From: Epiperipatus broadwayi
Taxonomy: Eukaryota; Onychophora; Udeonychophora; Euonychophora; Peripatidae
Assembly: GCA_028023455.1 (NCBI GenBank)
Contig: JAQFVV010000158.1
Coordinates: forward strand, 744,001-808,000
Reading direction: 5' to 3'
Length of the DNA stretch: 64,000 nt
Below, in pieces: positions 1-13,800 of this stretch (the stretch's first letter is position 1; the number at the start of each line of letters is the position of its first letter). The translations under genes were made by a program, and so were the position numbers. The notes under the pieces are model-generated. The model did not search any database and had not been told where the DNA came from. It saw only the letters and a program-made list of their open reading frames with translations.

Positions 1-1728
1 TGGAAGGAATGCAATTAAATTTTGGAAAATTCCTGGAACGATAAGATAGTAGATTAATCTAAGAAAAGATAAGATTAATCATTTAATTTAAAACTAAAAG
101 TAAAAATGTAATAAAAGTGAACAATAGGAGGGAAATTATATAAAAATAGTGGCTTGATAGTTGGAGTCAGTTATATCAGTTATTTCAAATTTTTGTATTA
201 AAGTTAAGAGTCAGTAAGCAATACCATATGTTACTAAGAAAACTACCAGAATAACTGTCTGGGTGTCATTCCTTGGCCTCCATCACCATCAGTCTCTCTC
301 TTCTATTATCAATGCCTCATCCATAAAGTAAAACTCTGTCACAAAAGAAACAATCGCTGATGATCAAATGGCCAGCTATGAGGAATGCCAAGAGCATCCA
401 GAACTTAATTAAAAGCACATGAACAATGAAAGAAGGATCATCCAAATTGTCAAAAACGGAAAAGCCAATCTCTAAGTTAAAAACCTAGGTAAATATCTTG
501 AATGTTGTGATAAGTGTCTAGACATTATTAAAGAGCAAATGAACTGATATGAAAGCTATTAACATTATAAATGTCAGAAGTACAGAATGGAAGTATGCAA
601 TGAATTAACTCTTGTTAAACTATTTGTTCTGTTTGACAATTAATATTATATCTATTAAATTTATGTGTGTAATTGAAACATTAACCTATTGGTGTGTGTG
701 TATATGAATAAAAAGTGTTTGCTAAATATTACTTATATTCTCTTTCCTTTACCTGCTTTGCTATGATTACATAAATGTGTTCAGATTGTTGGAGTCAGTT
801 TGGGTAATTTCCAAGTGTTGGGTTTCACTATGCCTTTCATCCAGGCATTCCAGTTATATAAAATTTATATGGTCAAATGGCACCTATGATTTATCTTGAA
901 TACAATCGATTGCCTTTGGAGGATTGATATAGTACCAGCAGTTATGGAGAGGTGCTATGATCAGCAAAAACGATTGGGATTAGTGCATTAGTAAGTCTCA
1001 ATCTGGTCATAGGTATGATTGATAGTTAATCTATCAGTAATATTCTATCCCTCTGCTTGAAGGTACAATCACAGGATCAAAGTTGTCTTAGATTGATAAA
1101 TGATTATCAAATATGTGAGATTGCATCTCTTCAAATAAATAAATAATTTTAAATAAAAAAAATAAACCAATGAACATTTTTCAAATGAAATGTTTGGTAT
1201 TTCTTAATAATCTAATATCCTTGTGATCATGATTTTGATTTCCATTACTTTTATTTTAAAAAATAAACCCCTTATGATCGTTTCAATATGAAATGATTCA
1301 ATCAAATTAAAATGTGTCATTTCTTCAGTTTTACAGTTTTGATCAAAATGGGTAACTTCTCATATTATTTTTCAAACATTAGAAATGCTTCTTGACTCAT
1401 CAGTACAATCACTTTTAAACCATTTAAAATTTTTAAGCAAAAAAAAACAAAAACTCTAATTCAGATATTCAGTAAGAAACAGCATAAAAAGTTTGAATCA
1501 AATATTTTATGGCAAAATTTTCTTTTAATCTTAATACAAAGTTTTGAAAATTAACATTAATTTAAAGTGAGAAAAACCTAAAGAGAATAAATTTCTTATA
1601 AAGTATAATAAGATAATAAATATCTTAAAAATTGAACTAAAAACATAACTATAGATAATAAAGAACTGCAGTAGAAAAATTATAATATGCCATTAATTTA
1701 TAACCAAAAAAAGAAAGAAAATACTAAC
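1..1728 (-). other. MCCC1 intron 5 (partial); no gene seen
   Basis: AT-rich intron sequence after the donor at 1728. The stretch around 240-620 is less AT-rich and may be an old repeat, but I recognise nothing in it. No coding-like reading frame on either strand. Confidence 0.6.
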
Positions 1729-1850
1729 CTTTTAATTCCCATATCTCTAATAGCCGATGATGGAGGTCCTATGAAAATTATATTTTCTTTATGACAAAGT
1801 TCAGCAAATTCTGCATTTTCTGACAAAAATCCATATCCAGGATGAATTGC
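1729..1850 (-). CDS. MCCC1: MCCC1 coding exon 5 (biotin carboxylase N-domain, last exon in the window)
   Basis: Encodes [18 protein letters not shown], then [18 protein letters not shown] and MGIK, ending in phase 2 with AG before the donor GTTAGT at 1728. [10 protein letters not shown] and the IIFIGPP..AIRDMG segment match the end of the biotin carboxylase N-domain and the linker to ATP-grasp. The next exon should start with one base completing a Ser codon, and lies left of the window. Confidence 0.96.
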
Positions 1851-4800
1851 CTTAAGAAAAAAAAAAAAAAACAGTATTCTGACTTATCTATGGTTCATAT
1901 CAATAATATAGTTTTCCTTAAGATCATTCAATATATCCTCTGTCATCAATTGACTTTCTTATTTATGAAACTTCTATACTGAAAATTTAAAAAAAATTGA
2001 TGAAGAATGAGAACCATTATTCAATGAAATTAGCAAGGCCTATCTGCAAGATCGAGTAGCATTTATTTTAATAGCATGCAAAGGATATTACAATATACAT
2101 TGTGCAATGTGATAAAATTTAAAAAAACATATTAATATAATGTAATTATTGAAATATATATGGAAGTTCTTAATCTATTCATTTAACTTTAATTTTATCA
2201 TAATTAAATAATATTCAGATCTAAATTTTATAAAATATCAAATGCCAAAAGCTGAACTGGTCAATATAATAAACTTATTACACCATTTCACAATTAAATA
2301 AGTAACCAAAATTATATTAATAATTCACTTACAGTTGTTTCCCTGTTAAAGGCAGACTTCTCAAATACAAAGTAACATAAGCACAAAACAAATATATATA
2401 TTATCTTACCTTTCCATAATTCCAACTCAGATTTCAATTATCTTTATTAAAAAAATAATTTTTTTTTAATAAGTTAAAAGCTTCAGAATTATAAATCTTT
2501 ACTAAAAGAAATTTTTAAAGATTCTCTTTTCATAAAAATTTAGCAAATCTTTTTCTTTGGAATATGAGTTGGAATTATGAGAAGGTAGGATAATATATAT
2601 TTCTTTTGTGTCTATGTTGCTTTACATTTGAATAGTCTGTTTTGGCAAGGAAACAACTGATAGTGAATTTCTAATTTAATTTTAGTTATTTAATTGTGAA
2701 ATGGTGTATTTAGTTTAAGAAATATTAACATATGGTAAAGGAGATGAGTATATATTACATTTAAATATTTACTCATTAGTAGGTATACCAAATATAATAA
2801 CTGGTGGAAAAACAATGATAATCATCATATAAAACCAAATATGAAGTTTGTCTGTCAAGGACCATGTCACACTTTGAACAGTTAAATATAATAAGATAAA
2901 GTGAGTAGACTGTAATAAAAATAAATGTAAAGTTACATGTGTTAATAAGCCAAACATAATTAGATAATTTTGATTTTCTCATCATTCATAAATATATTCC
3001 ATAAAACAATGATGATGAACAAATCAAATACCAATTTATATCTAAGTAAAATGTAGTAAATTATTTTAAAAATGAAAACAAAATTTAAAATCCAACCATT
3101 TGCCTAATGCAATCCAGTTTTTTAAATTCATAAAAATTTTATCAGTAATTTTCTTTTCAAACTTTGCTTTATTTTACTGAATTTGTAACAAATATTTTAT
3201 GTACATTAGAAACATTTTTCCCATTTTTATATGGATATAATCAAAGTACCTTCACTATATACAAATTGAAAATATGAAAACCATGAAAATTGTATTCAAA
3301 ATAATAAACTTACTTTTTTCTCTCTGATTCTCCCAACTTACATTTTAAAATTTTAAATATTTACTTTTCAAATCCTATTTACATCTTTATTATAATTTCC
3401 AATCATTAAAATAATTACTTTAATTGTAAAAAATGAACCCACTAAAATAACTTATTTCATTCATCTTAATTAAGATCATTAAATGCCTTAGAATAATCAA
3501 AAACAAGAATGAAAGTATAGTCATTGAAGCAACACTTAAAAGAATACTGATGTTTTTTAGTCATTGTAAGAAAGTCAAACATTTCAATTATGATATTAGA
3601 ATGATTAAAAATATTGAATCTTATCAAATAGTTAACTAAAGAAGCTATTTGTATAGAAAAAGAAATGCCTGTTTTTGATCAAATAAATACAAGGAAATGA
3701 TTAGTATATTGTTTTAATAAACTTTTTACACTTAAAAGTACAGTAATTGGTTTAATAATTGGAAATTATAATAGAGATATAAATAGGATTTGAAAAGTAA
3801 ATGTCTTAAATTTTAAAATTTAAAGTGGAAGAATAAAATATAAAAAAGTGCATCTGGGTCTCATTTTATGCGGATTATTTTAATGCAATTTTGAAGTTAT
3901 GCGATTCATATTTCTTCTTAATATCTTTCATATTTCACTATATTTATTAGATATCAAGAAATTTAAATTATTACTAACTTATTTTGAATTGAAATACTTT
4001 TTTTTCAAAAAATATACCATTATATTAATAGCAGCTAACGTGAATATGGCCTGAAGCTGTATTTAGAACTTAGCTTCTATGTAAATAACCTATTTATACT
4101 AATAAGTAAATAATAATAATAATAGATTTATACTTACATATAAAAATATCACAATAAATATTCAAAAAATTTAAACTTTTTATTATATTATATATAACAG
4201 AAATAAATAATGTTTTAAATTTTTAAAATAAAAAACGAAGATTTTATAAACTGAAAATAATCTTTCTAATGATAATGTTTTCATTGCGATATCATTTTTT
4301 TAATATAGAAACAGAAAACTATTAACACAGCACAAGACTGAAAATGGCGTTAGTTGTACATCACATCACGAGTAAAAATAAAGTGGCTTAACAGGTTTCT
4401 CTGTGTATAATTGCTGAGAGCCACAATACATCACATCACATCGAATCTGATTTCCTACCAGTTTACAAACAAACGCTAATGGTAATGATTAAAATATGTA
4501 CGAAAAATATAAAATTACATATTGTAGTAATAAAACAAGTAAAAAAAGTTTGTCTTGTATTAATATTTTTCAAATATTTGAAATTTTTTATTAGTCATAC
4601 TTTATTTGCTTATTTTTTTAATGCGAATTTTAAAGTAATTTTTCTTTCTTGCTTTGCTTTTATGCGAATTCTGAAATTTACAGCACCTATCTCCCATTTT
4701 TCAAGGTAAATTAAGTCTATTTTTGTGTGATTTTTTTTAATGCGGGTTTTCCGTGGAACCTATCTACCGCATAAAACGAGACCCAGGTGTATATTATTTT

Positions 4801-7800
4801 TAAAGTAAAAAGTAGATATTAATTTTTAAATTTTAGATAGATATAGTGTGGAATTTTTACAGGTTTCATATTTACATTTTGAATAAACATTGTAATTACC
4901 TTAACAATAACCATAAAAAAATAATCGAAACATTGACAATTAATATTGTGATAGGCACTCTTGAAGTCATCATGCACAAGGTGGCTGTAGTGAAGGCTTC
5001 AACCACTTATATGTATATAGAATATTTTCTCTTCATTATAATAATAAATCAAGTACAAATTATATAGGTGTACTGTTAAATCAATGATGGTGGTTTGTGC
5101 ATATATTTTTACCTACACACAGGAGTAAATAAATTATTAAAAGTTATGATTTATAATTTTTATGTATGATTATGTTTTTTTTATTTTTAACTAGTGCGAA
5201 TTTTTTCAATTTGTGTTTTTAAATTGTTTACATGTTAAAACATATATATAGAAAAAGAGATGATCAAACTGATTGTAAATGTTCTACACGTCTTTTTTAT
5301 TATATATATTTATCTTTTTTTCTTTTCTGTTAATAAGTTAAAGCAAATGCAGGTTATTATTGTTTGACCAAATTTTTTAATTTTCACTAATGGATAGAAA
5401 TGGTCATCCTGCTTTGTATTTTATTTTTAAAAATGTAAAGTAATTAAATGCCAATATTGGCAGAGAAAAATCTAGAGCTATTCTATTTTAGAGTTGCTTG
5501 TTTCAATCTTTTGTGAGAGGAAAAGGTAAACAAACTTTCCCATTGTCTTAAATTTTAGAAAATTAATGTAAACGGAACTCCTTGATCAATTAAGATGGTC
5601 CGAGTAGAAAATTAAAGATAAAAATAAAAGATAAGAAAGAATAAGGTGCAAAAAGCTGTACTCATTGTTGTGATCCATTAACCAAGATATTAGAGGCAGC
5701 TGATGCAATAGTGACAGGAGGGGTAATCAAAGTATATTGTAATGAGTGTGCTATAAAAATTGTTCAACAAATGCTGGAGGGGTCTTCTTTTGCTCTCTTG
5801 GTCTTTTTTCATGGATCTCTTCTTGGAAATACTTTGTTTGCCTTGCTGCATTCTTTTGGTCTGCTAAAAAGTGCTCAGATGGTTAATTATTTGACCACAG
5901 GTCTAGGAAGACCGTCTGGCTATTATTTGTTTGTTGTAAACTGCTAAGGCTGTTTTATCAAGGCCATATTTAAAAATCCAACTGCAGATTTAAGAAAAAG
6001 ATGCTGGTCATCAAACAATAAAGAAATTGGTAAAAAGAGAACAGAATTGAGCCTGGCTACAAATGAAAGTTTCTCAAAAGTTATGCAAATAATTAACAGT
6101 TTGCTGCTGCTTTAATAAAGAAGAAAAATATTTGTAGAAACCTGAATAGAAATGGAGATGCCTAAATTAGTCAGTATAATAAAGATGGAGTAAACTCCCC
6201 ACGTCAGTACACCAGCCAGACTCTTTCTACGCTGTCGCTATGTACCTGTCAACACCAGTTGATGATAGTGCCTATATTCTGCTGAAAAGAAGGGAAGTCC
6301 TCACCACTTTTGTTGCCATATTTTATAGCACCCTCAGAAGTTCTAAAGTCCGGAGGAAGAAACCAGAAAGAAGCCAGATGATATAAATTTTTGTTGTTTT
6401 TTTTACAATCATCTACTTCAAATATAATTCACATACGAATATCTTCCATGTCTGATTTAGACAAAAAGGTTTTTTGTTTGATATAATTCTTCAATCTGCA
6501 AGTAAAACTAAATCAATTTAATTACTTTTAAAATGGCAGCATGTTCAATCAAACTTAGTTCTAGGAATAAAAAATACATTAAAATCTAAACAATTTCACA
6601 GACAAATTTCAATAAATTCAGTAAATAAATATATACTTCTGACAACATGAATAAACTTACCTGAGCATTACATTTTTTGGCTACTGAAATAATTTTTTCT
6701 TTATTGAGATAGCTTTGCTGGGAGGGTGCAGGACCAATGTGCAATGCTTCATCAGCCTTAAAAGAAAGCACACGTATAAGACACAATAAAACTTCAACTT
6801 AATAATCTTTCTTTTACTTCCCAAATAAATAATTTATAGAAATTCTTACCAAAGCTACATGCATGGAGTTTTCATCAGCATCACTATAAACTGCCACTGA
6901 TTTGATTCCTAATTTTTTGGCGGTTCGAATTACTCTACATGCTATCTCTCCTCGATTAGCAATTAATATTGTTTTTATATTACTAACACCTATGAAAAAA
7001 AGAGAAATTATAATAAAATAATTGGATATAAACATATACACATGTAAATGCCTATAATAAAAATTTTCATAGGCTAAAAATGCAAATATAATTTTTGGAC
7101 TTTTTTTGAATGTGTAGTTACTTACTATTATTATTATAATATCAACGCTTTTGGCTGCATTTCATACAACTAAAAACAAAAACAAATAAACTACTCAGAC
7201 TATCCACATACAATATTCACACACTCGCATACAAGCATATAAAATATTGGAAAACAGATATTAGTATCTTAAAAATTATAAGCACTTATTTTTTAGATTT
7301 ATTTTAATTCTCCCTATTGGCAAAAAAAGAAATTATTTTAAATGAAAAATTTCATTTGCAACATATATGACAGCAAATACAGAATACTAAACGTTTATCC
7401 ATAGATTTTGAAATGAAGAAATAAGCTAAAATATGGTGCTAAAAATCTAGCAATAGTTTAAGATACTGTACATTAAAGTTTAGTAGAAGTAATAGCTGAA
7501 AGAATGAATTATTTATTCATTTTAATTAAACTTATTAGCAAAGTTGGTGGTTATACTGACATCATAGGTAGAGCAAACTCAATTCTTTCCAGGATTAGAG
7601 ATTATGAATACTAAAAGTTTATTATTTTCTATAATAGATCAAACGTTACATGTGTTTGTTTTAGAATAACTTATAACTCAATTGTAACTTGCTAATGAAT
7701 TCACAATAAATTTGAACACTGGGAGTGACAGAGCAAAGCTATGATTCATAGATCTTGAGTCCCAGAATCTTCTAACTTAACACTAAACTAGTCATGGCAG

Positions 7801-10800
7801 AATGATCTATGATGTATTAAAGTAAATACGAGTATACTGTAACTGGCACACATGCCGTTACATTCTAATAAATAAAATTAAAAATAAAAGTTCGCAAATA
7901 AAAACTTCTTTTTTAAGAATTAAAAATTGAAAATTAAAAGTCATCTAAACTTTATATATATAAAATCGCACAGATGAAAAATTATTAAAAGAAAACTTTA
8001 TTAAAGAAAAAAAAGTATTTTAAAACTAAATTTTCAGAAAAAAAAATTAAAAGATTTAAAGATAAAAATATATCTCTAAGAATGTATATGATTTAATTAA
8101 TGCTATTGTGTAAAATGGAAATGATTATTTTCAATTAGTTAAAGTAAACTAGCCCTTGGGCATCTTAAAATATTCCATTTTACACAATAGCATTAATTAA
8201 ATCATATACATTCTTAGAGATATATTTTTATAAGGTCAGATAAGAGAGGAAAAACAATAGCAACAGAATAGCCAATAAAAGAAATCCCTCAGGAAACGGA
8301 CCACAACGAAAGGATCGTCGGTATCATCATCACGACATAATGTCCACTCGATCTGAAAGTTTAATATAAAATGAAAAGTTTGGAAATTAAAAAAAAAAAA
8401 GATGTGCTAGTGCAGGGAGAGTTGAAGGAGAAGGGATTGAAAGACGCACTTGCAATTCCTTCAGTTTTCTAAAAAGAAAAAAGAAAGAAAGAGATGTGAT
8501 AGAGAGAGGTGTGATATATGTTGTCAGTTTCTAAAAAGAAAAAAGAAAGAAAGAGATGTGATAGAGAGAGGTGTGATATATGTTAAGTCGGAGAGAAGTG
8601 AAGGAGAAGGGATTGAAAGATGCACTTTCAATTCCTTCAAGTTTTCTATAAAAAAAAAAAAGAAATGACATCGTTTTCCCATATTGCGGACTACAGGCTA
8701 TCAGGGCCCGGAAATAAAATACCAGCTAAAGTAAAAGGCCTCCGAATGAATCAATAAAATGGCCAACAGCATACCAGTCTCCCCAGGACATCGGGACAAT
8801 TAACACTGGATCCCAAATGGCAAGAAACTGTTAAAGATGAACTTTTTAAAACCATAAGAACTATATATATAACTAATGAACATTAATTCTAAAACTTTCC
8901 AGTATTTGAAAACAGTAAGAACTCTAAATTCTAAACTTTTCAATATTTAAATAGAAATAGAATTTCCTATCTGATAAAATTATTTATTAATTATTTTCAT
9001 TGAATGTATTATGTTTTTAAAATCATTTCCATTAATTTATTTTTCTGTTCTTTTAAGTTTTATTATGATTTTTTTTTTTTTTCTGTTAAACTAAACTTAA
9101 TAAATGTTAAATTTAAGTCGGGCATGAATGGCTGCATAGATTTGTAAAGTTATATTAGTTTAATTAAGGGAGGGTTAATCTTAAGTTATTTGTTTTGTAG
9201 TTAAATTGAGTTAATCGATTGGATATATTGGTGTAATTAGTAAATGTAGTATGAAGATCCGCTATGTGCAGGATTACATTATACACCGCACTTGGGCGAA
9301 ATAAGCCTATTTCTTATTGACCATCGGAGACAGACGGTATTCCCTGCTTTGCGGATCACCCCTTTGCCTATGGAATGGGATCTAAGTTGGCAAAAAGGAA
9401 CACAATCCCTTCCTATGGAGTTTTTTTTTTATTGTTCTTCTCGCCAGACAGATGTAACATTCCTGTACTGGACGAGAGACAATTTCTTCTCTAAAACCAT
9501 GCTGTTCAGATGTGCATTCCTGACAGTATGGTATTATGCTGTCATATTCATGTTGCATTGAATACATCGATATATCAGATAGATTGGCATTGGTTTGACT
9601 GCGAACTTTTGGTCTAAGGTTAAATAAGGGATAGAATTTTTTTTTTCCAAATGCAATCTATGTAGTCTATCCATACTCAACACTCTAATAAAATATTAAA
9701 CTCATCTGTGCGAACTTCTAAAATAAAAAGTTAAATTGTAAATTAAAATCTAAAGTAAAGTTATAATGTTTTATAAAAAAAATTAAAGTAAAAAGACTAA
9801 AATAATAATTCTAAATTTTATATATGTTTAATAAATGTTAGTGTGTGTTATTACTGGCAGTGGCTTCTTTTATTTTTTTTTTTGATATTGAAAATATATT
9901 TTAATAAGAATTTATATTTTATAAATATCTGCATCTCCCTGAGCTAGTAGCATGGGCTGACGGTCAGAATAAAATATATATGTAAAAATTAGATCTTAAC
10001 AGTGCGTATCTGCCTACTACTATAAATTTTCCAGGTTCCAATAGGCTGGTGGTGCCCTGTGCGGCAGATATGTAAGACTCCACCTCTTCTCCAACTGTTA
10101 TAATATAAAGTCCATGATTCTAGAATTTTCATCACATGATCACCATTTCTTTTGCTTGCTCAAGCTGTTAAAACAGGCAAAACTCTCCATACAGTAATGC
10201 CACTCAGTGCAAGCCAGAGCAAACAATGGATGCAAGAAGGTTTGTGCATAAAATTCCTGTCCAGTGCTTGCTCATCCAATATCCCCAGACAAGTTTCTAG
10301 CTTGTGGCTTTCATCAGTGAGAAGTCTTAGATCTGAGAGCACTGCATGTAGATCTTAGGATCTAATGCAACCCTCCAGCAGCCACTTTTTACCTCTTTAG
10401 TTAACTACAAAATTATGAATCTAAAATTGAAAACAATAATATTTTCAATCTAAGCATTCTGATAGCATTGCACATAGATCTTAGGATCCAATGCAACCCT
10501 TCAGCAGCCACTTTTTACCTCTTTAGTTAACTACAAAACTATGAGTCTAAAATTGAAAACACAATAATATTGAAAGCAGCCACTTTATACCTCTTTAGTT
10601 AGCTACAAAACTATGAGTCTAAAATTGAAAACACAATAATATTTTCAATATTATTGTGTTTTTAATTTTAGACTCATAGTTTTGAGTTAATTAAAGAGAT
10701 AAAAAGTGGCTGCTAGAGGGTTGCATTAGTGTATCTTGGATTGAAAATTCTATTGTGTTTTCAATTTTAGACTCATAGTTTTGTAGTTAACTAAAGAGGC

Positions 10801-13800
10801 AAGAAATGGCTGCTGGAGGGTTGCATTAGATCCTAAGATCTACATGCAGTGCTCTCAGATCCAAGGCTCCTCACTGATGAAAGCGACAAGAAATTAGTCT
10901 GGGGATATTGGATGAGTATGCATTAGATAGGGATTTTATGCACAAACCTTCTTGCATCTATTGATCACTCTGGCTTGCACTGAGTGGCACTGTATAGAGA
11001 GTTTTGCCTGCTTTTGCTAGATTTTCATTTTTAGCATTCAGATAATTCTTTGTCATGAAAGCTCATTAAATATTTCAGACATGTTACTTCAACACTTTCC
11101 AATAAATACGATTGTTGAAATTTGCCTTTGGTTTTTAAAGCCTCACTAATATAAACTTAAGTAATTTATAAAAATTTGTATTCATTCTAATATCAAAAAA
11201 ATATATGGTCTAAGTTGTTATAAACGCAAGATTTTTAATAAGTCATGCTTATCTATAGTTACCATGTAATACCACAATGCATCTAATTCTTTCCTGGAAG
11301 AACTATGGTAGTATGAGAAAAGATAATGATTACACATATTACTAATGATCTTATTAACAAATTTTTTTAGCTTGTAAAATGAGATAATCAAATATAAAGA
11401 TGACAATATGAAACACAACCTGATACATCAACAAGATTTCAACAACCCCCCCTCCCCCATTTGCTTCAAAAATGATAAAAAAATTACCTTTCAGTAAGAA
11501 ATGTATTGCTTAATCTCTTTGCAGTTATGATTAAGTTGCATTTCACTCATTACAATACAAATGCATCTGCTACAAATAGATTCTGTTTACTTTTTTATCC
11601 TTTCCGAGAAAACAATTGCAACAACAGATATCTCTATTGAACAGGGATCAAAAAATTGAATTATTCTTAGCTGATAATTAAATTAAAACAGAACAAAACT
11701 ACTTTCTTGATATCTTACTGTGTCATTAATGATAAAATTATTACAATAGTCAGATGGATGCATTTCAGTTACATAAACAAGTTGATTGTTTAATATCTTC
11801 ATGCTCTCATTTCCAAATACTTAAGATTTGCCCATACTTAAACGTTTGGGTTGAAAGGATAGATGGATTCATTCTATCTTTTCACAAAGACTTTATCTTG
11901 TGTTTGGAAAGTGAGAGTATTCATTTATAGTTAAAATCCACAAAGCACATGAGCATCAGCTTAATGCTGATTATTATTACAGTTTAAAAACATCGCGCTA
12001 TATAAAATAAATATCTTATAAACAAGTTGAGTAGCTAAATAAGAGGACTGTGATTAAGCAAAAATGTGAGAATACCAGTGATAGTTAGACAGTACTTAGC
12101 ATTTCTTAACATAATTTATTTTAGCATCTCAAGTTAGACAGTACTTGGCATTTCTTAACATAATTTATTTTAGCATCTCAAGTTAGATAGTACTTGGCAT
12201 TTTTTACCATAATTTATTTTAGCATCTCAAGTTTAGAACTATATCGTAATTATTTTACATTTTAAAAATATATAATATATGACAATGAAAAACATACCAC
12301 ATTTCTAAACAAAAACTGTCCATTAATAATCAAATAAATTAATCTGGATAAGATAATAAACTATTAAATATAGTTTCACTATTCATAGATTATTTAACAT
12401 TTGGCAAGTAGGTTTTATCACGTACTTTTTTAATTATTACCTAAAATGCTATCTGAAATGCATATTTTTATTAATAATATAGCCAAAAAAAACATCATAT
12501 GGTTCCATTGTATGTAATGCTTTTCAGGAACAAACTCTCTAGATTCTATCTCAATGCTGCCTTGTAATATAAGCTTGAATAACCAATAAATATTAATACC
12601 TAGTGATTACCCAAGCTTGCAAGAGATAGTAGTACTAAAATAACATGTATAGAATATTTATTATTAAATCAAAATCTTTTCTTTTAATGATTTTGTGGAA
12701 GACCAAAAGTTAAGTACCACCATGCTTAAAAAATTAATCATCACATGATTCTTATTATACTACTTAAGGAGTGTTCTATATTCAATCTATTTCGCCTTCA
12801 TTTTTCTAATGTTCTCCTACTTCAGCAATGATAAGAATCTTCACCAGAATAAGAAAGATTATGAGATTTGATTTATGAAATCAACTAAATGATTTATTTT
12901 CTACTTGTATATTAAATATAACATGATCTATTTACCTGGGCTCAAAAAGTTGCATAAAGAAATGTTAAATATTGTGAAGAAAATGTCAAATTATCCTTTA
13001 AGCAGTGCCTAGGTATTTTCCAATAAAATTATCAGAAAATCAAACAGAATTTTTTTCACTTTCAAATGCATTTCTTGTAGCATGTTCTATGAACAAGACC
13101 ATGTGTAAATGCATTCCTATTCAATAATCTTTTACTATGTACTTTTTTTACCTACTAGTTTTTTCATAGTAATTTCTTTCATGGTCACTGGCTAGAGATC
13201 ACAGAAGAAAAGCAATATTTTAAATTTCATCGTTCAGATAAAACTAATTTTGTTATTACTGCCAAGTTGTTTGGATGTTGAGATCAATATTTTTATAAAA
13301 TTAAAAATAGACATTTCTGGCAATTTATTATAAGACATACAATAAAGACATCCAACCAATATAAATTGAATTTAGAGCTTTAAATAATTAGAAATAATTA
13401 CAACAATAAGCAATAAAAATATTAAAACTTAAAATTTTTAAATAAAAAAATTTACTGAAATATTTAGAGCTGATCTTTTCCCTCTCCACATTAGAAACCA
13501 AACTGTAAGCATATACATTATTTACAAATACATAATATAATAATTTTGTGTATTATTATAAATGCTTCTCACATAGAGAAAAAAATTCAAAAATATTTAT
13601 TATTTAAATCTTTAAGTGCATTTCTGGTGCAGAGCATTATCTTTAAAAATTATTATAATTATGGTGCTTTCTTTATATTATATATTTGTTAAATATTTAA
13701 TATGTTTTATAAAAATATTAATAGAGATAAACATAAAAAACAATTCTTATTAAAAAATTTGTTTAAGATATAATAATTCAAGATAATAACAGAACCCTCA

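Noticed and set aside
8450-8668. Lys/Arg/Glu-rich plus-strand frame
   Set aside because: Made by the purine-rich tandem repeat; low complexity.
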